From UBA1672 sp964015995 (GTDB lineage: Bacteria > Pseudomonadota > Alphaproteobacteria > Micavibrionales > Micavibrionaceae), in assembly GCA_964015995.1 (NCBI GenBank), contig CAXHFH010000094.1, positions 1-8,757 on the forward strand: 8,757 bases of DNA, read 5' to 3'. The notes under the pieces were generated by a model. The model was not told where the DNA came from. It did not search any database and was given only the letters and a program-made list of their open reading frames with translations. The position numbers and the translations under genes are program-made. The number at the start of each line of letters is the position of its first letter. The first letter of the stretch is position 1. Positions 1 to 7,100 of the stretch are shown piece by piece.

Positions 1-569
1 TTTGGGTTCTATCCGATGAAGTTTATGGGCGCCTTGTTTATGAGGGTGTACGTGCCCCAAGTTTCTTGGATGTCGCTAGAGAAGATGATCTTTTGTTGGT
101 CGTGAACAGCTTTTCTAAAAGTTGGGCCATGACGGGCTGGCGCTTGGGCTGGATTGTCGGGCCGCATGAGGCCGAAGATAAAATCCGTGATGTGGCATTG
201 TATAATAAGCTTTGCCCGCCATCCTTCACACAGTTTGGCGCGATGGCCGCATTGGAACATGGTGAGGATTTCTTGAAGAGCCAACTTGATCTCTGGCGTT
301 CTAACCGTGATTTGGTGGTGGAGCGTTTCAAAAAAATGGGTAATGTTCATATGTCATACCCCGCAAGCACGTTTTATGCGTTCTTTAAGGTGGAAGGTGA
401 GGATGATTGTATCGCGCTCACCAAACGCCTCATTGACGAAGCGGGGGTTCTGCTCTCTCCGGGCTCGGCATTCGGAACAGCGGCGAAGGGGTATATTCGC
501 CTTTGCTTTGCGGTGTCGGAAAAACGCCTGACCGAGGCACTCGATAGGATTGAACGCGTGATCGCATGA
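1..569 (+). CDS. Class I/II PLP-dependent aminotransferase, C-terminal part (5' end outside window)
   Basis: The reading frame is open from base 3 (bases 1-2 finish an earlier codon) to the TGA at 567-569, giving 188 residues. This is about half of a typical 380-400 residue fold-type I aminotransferase, so the N-terminal half lies to the left of the window. The fragment opens with LSDEVYGRLVYEG, matching the family's D-x-x-Y segment that contacts the PLP pyridine ring and phosphate. It continues with NSFSKSWAMTGWRLGW, the signature around the PLP-binding lysine (AAA codon at 117-119). Near the C-terminus, GYIRLCFA carries the arginine expected to bind the substrate alpha-carboxylate. The enzyme should be cytosolic and transfer an amino group between an amino acid and a 2-oxo acid; the substrate cannot be told from this half. 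An ATG at 66 lies inside the domain and is not the real start. The stop overlaps the start of the racemase (ATGA), which suggests translational coupling. Confidence 0.93.
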   Translation, partial: WVLSDEVYGRLVYEGVRAPSFLDVAREDDLLLVVNSFSKSWAMTGWRLGWIVGPHEAEDKIRDVALYNKLCPPSFTQFGAMAALEHGEDFLKSQLDLWRSNRDLVVERFKKMGNVHMSYPASTFYAFFKVEGEDDCIALTKRLIDEAGVLLSPGSAFGTAAKGYIRLCFAVSEKRLTEALDRIERVIA

Positions 570-1285
570 AGACAATCGGCATCATTGGCGGTTTAAGTCC
601 GGAATCAACAATTCTGTATTATCAGGGAATTAATGATGGCGTACGCGCCCGACTGGGTGGTCATCACAACGGGCGTGTTTTGCTCAACTCTTTGGACTTC
701 GGTGAATTTGTAAAACTGAAAGAAAAAGGTGATTGGGCAACACAGAGTCGCCTGTTGTGTGACGCCGCAAAAAGTCTTGAAAAAGCGGGTGCGGATTTCA
801 TCATTTTGGCAACAAATACTATGCATAAAATGGCTGATGACATTGAATCGAGTATTCATGCACCGTTTTTGCACCTTGCTGATGCAACCGCGGAAACCAT
901 AGAGAGTCAGGCTATACAATGCGTTGCGTTACTGGGCACACGCTATACGATGGAGCTTGATTTCTATAAAGGCAGGCTGGAAGCCAAAGGCATAAAAGTT
1001 TTGGTGCCGAATGAGGTGGGTATAAAAGACGTACACGACATCATTTATGATGAATTATGTAATGGTATTGTCAGGGATGAATCCCGTGCCAAGTATGTTG
1101 ACATTATCAACGAGCTTGAACAGCAGGGGGCGCAAGGTGTCATTCTGGGGTGTACGGAAATTGGTATGCTTATTAAACCTGATGATGTTGATTGTGTCGT
1201 ATTTGATACGACGGAAATTCACATAGAAAAGTCTTTAGAATATATGTTTGATGAGGAGGAAGTATGCGCGGCTATTTCGGCATAG
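566..1285 (+). CDS. ygeA: Aspartate/glutamate racemase family protein, YgeA-like
   Basis: This 239-residue protein has the usual length and motifs of the Asp/Glu/hydantoin racemase superfamily, which interconverts L- and D-amino acids without PLP. The N-terminus TIGIIGGLSPEST (residues 3-15), the central LGTRYTMELDFY (123-134) and GVILGCTEIG (191-200) look very close to E. coli YgeA as I recall it. The second catalytic cysteine is present as Cys196. The position of the first catalytic cysteine is Thr83, in ATNTMHK. The E. coli enzyme has been described as using a threonine/cysteine pair rather than two cysteines, so this is probably an active variant and not a decayed gene. The ATG overlaps the aminotransferase stop in ATGA and has no strong Shine-Dalgarno site close by, so translation is probably coupled. 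The exact substrate (aspartate, glutamate or another amino acid) is not proven by sequence. Confidence 0.93.
   Translation: MKTIGIIGGLSPESTILYYQGINDGVRARLGGHHNGRVLLNSLDFGEFVKLKEKGDWATQSRLLCDAAKSLEKAGADFIILATNTMHKMADDIESSIHAPFLHLADATAETIESQAIQCVALLGTRYTMELDFYKGRLEAKGIKVLVPNEVGIKDVHDIIYDELCNGIVRDESRAKYVDIINELEQQGAQGVILGCTEIGMLIKPDDVDCVVFDTTEIHIEKSLEYMFDEEEVCAAISA
1254..1259 (+). promoter_or_regulatory. Strong Shine-Dalgarno site for the SpoU-type methyltransferase
   Basis: A perfect AGGAGG lies inside the end of the racemase gene, four bases before the ATG at 1264. It fixes the methyltransferase start, even though that start lies 22 bases inside the upstream reading frame. Confidence 0.85.
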
Positions 1286-1803
1286 GGGTTGAAGAAATCA
1301 GTAAGGAGCAGAATGTCGGCACGATTGTGCGCTCTGCCCATTCATTCGGTGCGAGCTTCTTCTTCACCATCAAGCCTGATGTTGATGTGGACGCCATGCG
1401 TACCACTGATACGTCTGATGCGTTCGAACATTTGCCTTATTATCAATATGAAAAGCCGCAAGCATTAAAGCTTCCGATGGAATGTACGTTGGTTGGGATT
1501 GAGTTTGTGGAGGAATCGATTGAATTGCCGAGCTTTCGCCATCCTATGCGCGCGGCCTATATCTTTGGCCCGGAAATGGGCAGTTTATCCGCGCCCGTTG
1601 TCGAGCAATGTCATCACGTTGTTAAAATTCCGATGAAATTTTGTGTGAATGTCGGCGTTGCTGCGGCGATTACGATGTATGATCGTATGATTTCCCTTGG
1701 GCGTTTTGCCGAGCGCCCGGTCAGGCCGGGGGGCCCGCTTCTGGAGGATCTAAGGCCGCAAAACAAAACAACCATGCGGCGTATCGTTAAAAAGAAAAAG
1801 TAA
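1264..1803 (+). CDS. SpoU/TrmH-type (SPOUT) RNA 2'-O-methyltransferase
   Basis: This 179-residue protein is a single SPOUT methyltransferase domain without an N-terminal RNA-binding extension. Motif 1 is NVGTIVRSAHSFGA (residues 17-30), with the conserved asparagine and the catalytic-type Arg23. Motif 2 is YIFGPEMGSLS (99-109). Motif 3 is IPMKFCVNVGVAAAITMYDR (122-141). Together these form the trefoil-knot S-adenosylmethionine site of 2'-O-ribose methyltransferases. The usual motif 3 core is SLNVS; here it reads CVNVG. The tail is lysine-rich, ending in KKKK, and may help bind RNA. The start is set by AGGAGG four bases upstream and overlaps the racemase by 22 bases. The compact form resembles a group common in alphaproteobacteria. 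Whether the target is tRNA or rRNA, and which nucleotide, cannot be decided from the sequence. The gene ends 14 bases from the convergent ndh stop. Confidence 0.9.
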   Translation: MRGYFGIGVEEISKEQNVGTIVRSAHSFGASFFFTIKPDVDVDAMRTTDTSDAFEHLPYYQYEKPQALKLPMECTLVGIEFVEESIELPSFRHPMRAAYIFGPEMGSLSAPVVEQCHHVVKIPMKFCVNVGVAAAITMYDRMISLGRFAERPVRPGGPLLEDLRPQNKTTMRRIVKKKK

Positions 1804-1817
1804 TCTAGCGTCTTTCA

Positions 1818-3122
1818 TTACACCTGATAGTCATTATCCTGTGTCTTATGTGGTAAATCGGATATTTTTCCCCCGCCGATAATCAGACGTACACCCCGTT
1901 GTTTATTAACGTAGGACAGCAACCAGCGCAGCCCAACAATAAATCGGTTCTTAAAGCCGATGAGGAAATATATATGGGTGACGCACCACATAACCCATCC
2001 GAAAAAACCACTAACCTTAAATCCATTTATGTCACCAATGGCGCGATTACGCCCGATGGTGGCCATAGAGCCGTAATCTTTATATTTAAATGCGCCGCGT
2101 TTATTGTTTTTGATACGTTTAAGTAAGTCATTTGCGACATATTCGCCCATTTGTTTTGCAACGGGCGCGATACCGGGAAGGGGATGTTCTGCGCCTTCGG
2201 GCAGGTAATGCGCCGTATCACCGATAATATAGATATCTTGATCGTTGGGAACATTGAGGTGGTTATCAACGATAACGCGTCCCGTTCGATCCATTTCTGC
2301 ATCCAACCATTTTCCGGCAGGGGATGCCTGAACACCCGCCGCCCATATAATGGTTCGTGCGGGCAAGGTCTCTTCGCCAAAACTAACAAAGCCAACCTCT
2401 ATGTTTTTAACCATAGCATCAAGACGGATTTCTACGCCGAGGCTTTCAAGCTGCTTTCGTGCTTTTTGAGACAATGCTTCATCAAAGCCCATTAGTATGC
2501 GCGGCGCGGCATCAACCACAATAATGCGCGCAGATTCAGGTGTAATGTGATGAAAGTCTCCTCTGAGCGTTTCATTCGCGAGCTCTGCTATAGCACCCGC
2601 AAGCTCCACACCCGTTGGGCCCGCACCAACAATCACAAAATTAAGATAGGCTTTGCGATCTTCTTCGGTTTCGGCCATTTCGGCTTTTTCGAAAGCCGTT
2701 AAAACGCGTTGGCGAATTTCACGGGCATCTTCGATTGTTTTAAGGCCCGGTGCAAATTCAGACCATTCATCTTTCCCGAAATAGCTGTGTCGTGCACCCG
2801 TCGCGATAACCAAATAATCATAGGAGAATTCGCGCCCGTAAATTGTACGCACAATTTTTTTGTCTTGGTCAATTTCGCTTATTTCATTCATATAAACAGC
2901 GACATTGTTAGCTTTTCGCATTATTTGGCGGATGGGCATGGCAATTTCCGCAGCTGTTAACGCGGCAGTAGCAACCTGATACAACAGGGGTTGGAATAAA
3001 TGGTGGTTGTGTTTATCAATCAGGGACACGTCCACATCTTTGTTCGCCAGAGCTTTTGCAACGGATAATCCACCGAATCCTGCACCGATAATGATGACAC
3101 GAGGTCTTTTTGTTTCAGCCAT
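1818..3122 (-). CDS. ndh: Type II NADH:quinone oxidoreductase (NDH-2)
   Basis: This 434-residue flavoprotein oxidises NADH and reduces membrane quinone without pumping protons. The FAD-binding Rossmann motif GAGFGG is at residues 13-18, followed by DKHNHHLFQPLLYQVAT (36-52), typical of NDH-2. The NADH-binding motif is VGAGPTGVELAG (165-176). TIIWAAGVQASP (257-268) and IYIIGDTAHY (297-306) are the second FAD-contact segments. APVAKQMGEY (319-328) matches the quinone-site region (AQxAxQ in many homologues, APxAKQ in this variant). The last 65 residues contain a tryptophan- and phenylalanine-rich amphipathic or hydrophobic segment (about 372-405) expected to anchor the enzyme to the inner face of the cytoplasmic membrane. 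The ATG directly precedes the first beta strand, so the start is sound, although no good Shine-Dalgarno site is visible before it. It lies 44 bases downstream of bdhA on the same strand, probably in one transcript. Confidence 0.95.
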   Translation of the reverse strand: MAETKRPRVIIIGAGFGGLSVAKALANKDVDVSLIDKHNHHLFQPLLYQVATAALTAAEIAMPIRQIMRKANNVAVYMNEISEIDQDKKIVRTIYGREFSYDYLVIATGARHSYFGKDEWSEFAPGLKTIEDAREIRQRVLTAFEKAEMAETEEDRKAYLNFVIVGAGPTGVELAGAIAELANETLRGDFHHITPESARIIVVDAAPRILMGFDEALSQKARKQLESLGVEIRLDAMVKNIEVGFVSFGEETLPARTIIWAAGVQASPAGKWLDAEMDRTGRVIVDNHLNVPNDQDIYIIGDTAHYLPEGAEHPLPGIAPVAKQMGEYVANDLLKRIKNNKRGAFKYKDYGSMATIGRNRAIGDINGFKVSGFFGWVMWCVTHIYFLIGFKNRFIVGLRWLLSYVNKQRGVRLIIGGGKISDLPHKTQDNDYQV

Positions 3123-3166
3123 TTTTCAAAACTTATGTTTGTGAGTTTAAAACGCAGGGGGAGGCT

Positions 3167-3949
3167 TTACGCCGCAGTCCAGCCACCGTCAACAGTAATA
3201 TCTGTTCCGGTGATATTTTCGGCGGTGTCGGAGCATAAAAAGAGCGCGATCCCTGAAATTTGCTCTACGGTCACAAATTTCTTTGTCCATTGTGCCTTCA
3301 GTAAAACATCATTCACAACTTCATCTTCTGTGATTCCGCGCGCCTTGGCGGTATCTGCGATTTGGCTTTCGACCAGTGGCGTAAACACATAGCCCGGGCA
3401 AATGGCATTGCACGTGATGTTATCTTCTGCGACTTCCAGTGCGATGGTTTTGGTAAATCCCAAAATACCATGTTTTGCCGTGACGTAAGCACTCTTATAA
3501 GGTGATGCGACGAGTCCATGAGCGGAGCACATATTAATGACGCGTCCCCATCCGGCCTCTCTCATACCGGTAATAGCGGCTTGGGTTGTATGAAACGCAG
3601 AGGACATATTAATTGCAATAATCGCATCCCATTTGGCGGGTGGGAAATCTTCTACAGGGCATACATGCTGAATGCCGGCATTATTAACGAGGATATCAAT
3701 ATTTCCGAATTCCTCTTCTGCCGCTTTAACCATGGCCGTAATTTCATCAGGCTTGGTCATATCTGCGCCATTATAAATGGCCTGAACGCCTGCGGCTTCT
3801 ATATCTTTACGTTCTTTTTCGATGGTGTCGGCATCGCCGAAACCGTTCATGACAATGTTAATGCCTTTATCGGCAAACCCTTTGGCGATGGCGAGGCCGA
3901 TACCACTGGTTGATCCTGTAATCAGAGCCGTTTTTCCCTTAAGCGACAT
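3167..3949 (-). CDS. bdhA: D-3-hydroxybutyrate dehydrogenase (short-chain dehydrogenase)
   Basis: This 260-residue classical SDR should oxidise D-3-hydroxybutyrate to acetoacetate with NAD+ in the cytosol, in use of stored poly-hydroxybutyrate or external ketone bodies. The cofactor motif is TGSTSGIG (residues 11-18), with NNAG at 89-92. The catalytic tetrad is Asn114, Ser142, Tyr155 and Lys159. Residues known to bind substrate in Pseudomonas-type enzymes fall at the same numbers: Gln94, His144, Lys152, Gln196 and Trp257. This makes the assignment much firmer than a generic SDR call. Two deviations stand out from the Pseudomonas form as I recall it: Tyr187 in place of Trp, and a lid segment KAQWTKKFVT (218-227) in place of a KQPS-type sequence. 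The start is preceded by a modest GGGA about nine bases upstream. The gene leads a probable two-gene operon with ndh and faces gdh across a 207-base divergent promoter region. Confidence 0.94.
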   Translation of the reverse strand: MSLKGKTALITGSTSGIGLAIAKGFADKGINIVMNGFGDADTIEKERKDIEAAGVQAIYNGADMTKPDEITAMVKAAEEEFGNIDILVNNAGIQHVCPVEDFPPAKWDAIIAINMSSAFHTTQAAITGMREAGWGRVINMCSAHGLVASPYKSAYVTAKHGILGFTKTIALEVAEDNITCNAICPGYVFTPLVESQIADTAKARGITEDEVVNDVLLKAQWTKKFVTVEQISGIALFLCSDTAENITGTDITVDGGWTAA

Positions 3950-3982
3950 GGTGTCATTCCCATTAAATTATTGTACATCGAT

Positions 3983-4010
3983 ATCATATCTAAATTACAG
4001 AAAATGAAAA
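3983..4010 (-). promoter_or_regulatory. Candidate sigma-70 promoter for bdhA-ndh
   Basis: On the minus strand, TTTTCA (4005-4010) and TATGAT (3983-3988) are separated by 16 bases, placing a start of transcription near 3976 and a leader of about 27 bases before the bdhA ATG. The region is AT-rich, so such matches arise easily by chance; this is a tentative call. Confidence 0.35.
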
Positions 4011-4043
4011 CCGGATTTTTAAATAAAAACTGATGCGAAACTT

Positions 4044-4056
4044 TGTGCATTGCACA
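4044..4056. promoter_or_regulatory. Perfect palindrome TGTGCA-T-TGCACA, candidate operator
   Basis: Two six-base arms, TGTGCA and TGCACA, flank a single T in the bdhA/gdh divergent region. The right arm overlaps the proposed gdh -35 box, and the site is about 70 bases upstream of the proposed bdhA start of transcription. A dimeric repressor bound here could block gdh transcription. TGC-rich palindromes have been reported for PhaR, the poly-hydroxybutyrate regulator of alphaproteobacteria, and the neighbouring bdhA fits that idea, but GntR- or Lrp-type regulators are equally possible. The palindrome is seen; its role is inferred. Confidence 0.45.
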
Positions 4057-4079
4057 GTATTTTATTGGTGTTTTATACG
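4050..4079 (+). promoter_or_regulatory. Candidate sigma-70 promoter for the glutamate dehydrogenase gene
   Basis: TTGCAC (4050-4055) and TATACG (4074-4079) are separated by 18 bases, which is close to the sigma-70 pattern. Transcription would start near 4086, leaving a leader of about 70 bases. An alternative -10 box TTATAG follows at 4080-4085 but sits too far from this -35 box. The -35 box lies inside the 13-base palindrome. Confidence 0.45.
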
Positions 4080-4156
4080 TTATAGCCCCTAGACCAGATG
4101 ATGTTTTGCCTTTAATATGCGGCGAATAAATAATGATCTAAAGCGGTACATATCCT

Positions 4157-7100
4157 ATGACAAAATCAAAAAAAGAAATAAGCCTCCTGCTCGAAGATGC
4201 ACGGAAGGCGTTGCCTGCAAAAGCCCCAGCCGGATTGAACAAAATGTTGGAGATATTATGCGGTAAAATGATCGAGGATGATTTAGAGTTTTTTGATCCG
4301 CAATTATTGGCCGCTATGGCAATGTCGCATTGGGAAATGGCGAAGGAACGCACTAAGGGAGAGCCGGACCTTCGTATCTATTGCCCCGATACGGAAGAGG
4401 GAAAATGCCGCAAAACTGTCATTGATATCGTCAGTGATGATTTAGCATTCTTGGTTGATTCTGTTGCGGCAGACATTAACAAAAATAACCTTTTGATCGG
4501 TATTTTGATCCACCCGAACATTTACACATCGTACGATAAAGATGGTAATTTGAAGGATATTAAGGCGAAATCAGAAAAGGGATACTACCGTCAGGCGCAC
4601 ATCCATGTGCAAATCCATGAAACATTATCGGATGAAGCCATTAAAGATTTGCAAGATGGGCTATATACGGTTCTGGATGATGTTTTCCACGCGAACAAAG
4701 ACTGGAAACCTATTCTTGCCAAACTTAAACAATCCGCAGAAGATTTAAACACGGCCAGAACAAACAGGCCGGCTGCCGAAATTCAGGAGCATTGCGCGTT
4801 TCTGGATTATTTGTATGACAATAACTTTACGCTTTTGGGGTATCGTGAATATGCATTTATCGATGGCAAAAACGGTGTGCGAAGCAGAACGATTAAAGGC
4901 TCTAGCCTTGGCTTGCTGCATGATGATGTGTCCCCCGCTTATATACAAGAATCAGAAGAGGGGTTGCCGCGTAACCTTCAGGAACTCCGTCGCAATTTAC
5001 CACCTGTGTCGATATCGAAAACCAACCGTCTTTCCACTGTTCACAGGCGTGTGCCAATGGATTGCGTTGCCATTAAGGTTTACGATGAAAAAGGCAATAT
5101 TGTCGGTGAAAAACTATTCTTAGGCTTGTTCACATCGGTGACATATTCCCGAAGTGTAGGTGACGTTCCTTATTTACGCGTTAAGGTTGAAGACGCGATG
5201 AAAGAGTCTGGGTACATTGAAGGCACGCATGATGCCAAGGCTTTGCGTCATATTCTTGAAAAATATCCGCGCGATGAATTATTCCAGATTGAGACAGATG
5301 AGCTTTTGAGAATTTGCCGTAACATTATCCGCTTGCAAGAGCGTCAGCGCATTGCGTTGTTCTTACGCGCCGATCCTTTTGGGCGCTATATTTCTTGCCT
5401 TGTTTACATACCGCGTGATCGTTTCGGCACGAAGCTTAGAAAAGATATTCAGGCGATTTTGGAAGAAGAGACAAACGGTGTTTGTTCGAATTTCTACACA
5501 ACATTGGATGATTCCGTTTTTGCGCGTGTGATGTTCGTGATCAATGTCAGTCAGAAAAATCCGCCGAAGATTGCACCAAGACGCATTGAAAAGCGTCTGC
5601 GTGATGCGGGGCAAACATGGGCGGAGAGATTGGCGCAAGCTCTCACGAATTCTTATAGCGATGATCAGAAAATCACTGATTTTACCTTACGTTATGCGGA
5701 TGCGTTTCCTGTTCCCTACACAATGAATTACAAGGCGCATCAATGCGTGTTTGATATTGAAAAGATAGAAACCGCCTATTCTGAAAATCGTGTGGTGCTC
5801 GATCTTTATCGTCCGAATGATATGGATTTAAAACAGGTCCGTCTGAAGATATTCCACGTTGGCGCCCCTGTGACATTATCGGAAGTGATGCCAATTTTGG
5901 AAGATATGGGCCTGCGTGCAGTCGCGGAATTGCCTTTTGAGATTAAGCCGAAAGGCCGCGATAAGTCGATATGGATTCATGATTTCCTTTTGGAAACACC
6001 TGAAATAGAAGATTTCGTTGTCATTAATAACGTCAAAGAAAACTTCGAAAAAGCGTTTGTAAGGATTTGGTATAATCAGGTCGAAAATGACGGGCTTAAT
6101 CGTTTGGTGCTCAGTGCCAATATGAACTGGAAAGAAATTACGATTTTGCGTGCCTATGTACGCTATATCAAACAGCTCCGCTTCCCGTTCAGCCGTAGTT
6201 ATATTGAAAAAGCCATCACGGAAAACCCGAAAATAAGCCGTGTTTTGATTGATATGTTTAAGGCTTATCATGATATGGCCAACGGCGCGGAATCGGAAAA
6301 CCTTGTGGCTGGCTGTGCCGTTGCGATGGATTATGAGTTGGAGAAAGTTGATTCCAGTGATTATGACCGTATCTTGCGTTCAATCATGGCGTTGGTGCAG
6401 GCAACGCTGCGTACAAATTATTATCAGCGCGGAGAAGATGGAAAATCAAAGCCGTATTTATCCATGAAATTCGATAGCGGAAAAATTGAATTCATGCCAA
6501 GGCCACGACCTTTCCGTGAGGTTTTTGTGTATTCACCTTTGGTTGAAGGTATTCATCTGCGTGGTGATAAAATCGCACGTGGTGGTATTCGTTGGTCTGA
6601 CCGCCATGAAGATTACCGCACCGAGGTACTTGGCCTGATGAAGGCGCAAATGGTGAAAAACTCTGTGATTGTGCCGATGGGCTCTAAGGGTGGGTTTGTT
6701 GTTAAAACACCAACGAATAGTCGCGAAGAGTTTATGAAAGAGGGGGTTGAGTGTTACAAAACCCTTATTCGTGGATTGTTGGATATTACGGACAACCAAA
6801 AAGGGAAAAAGATTATCCCGCCTAAGGATGTTGTGCGTCGCGATGGTGATGACCCGTATTTGGTTGTGGCCGCAGATAAAGGGACGGCAACGTTTTCTGA
6901 CATTGCAAACGGCTTGTCACAGGAATATAAATTCTGGCTCGATGATGCGTTTGCCTCTGGTGGATCTGCCGGATATGACCATAAGAAAATGGGTATTACC
7001 GCGCGCGGGGCTTGGGAATCAGTGAAGTATCACTTCCGTTTATTCAATCACGACACTCAAAACCAGCCTTTCGACGTTGTCGGTGTTGGCGACATGGCAG

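Noticed and set aside
566..1285. Racemase as a decayed, inactive gene because a catalytic cysteine is absent
   Set aside because: The frame is intact, full length and otherwise highly conserved, and Thr at this position is known in an active relative.
1800..1821. Inverted repeat GTAAT/ATTAC between the convergent methyltransferase and ndh ends
   Set aside because: The stem is only five AT-rich pairs with a 12-base loop and no T-run, so it is not a credible terminator. No better hairpin is visible in the 14-base gap.
1857..1880. ATCGG/CCGAT inverted repeat inside the end of ndh
   Set aside because: It is a five-pair stem with a 14-base loop inside coding sequence, well within chance expectation.
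4098..4115. Tiny upstream reading frame (MMFCL) in the gdh leader
   Set aside because: There is no ribosome binding site before it and no regulatory codon run, so nothing supports a leader peptide.
4117..4265. Out-of-frame ATG-started frame of about 48 codons overlapping the gdh start
   Set aside because: It has no Shine-Dalgarno site and largely overlaps the clear GDH coding frame; it is a shadow.
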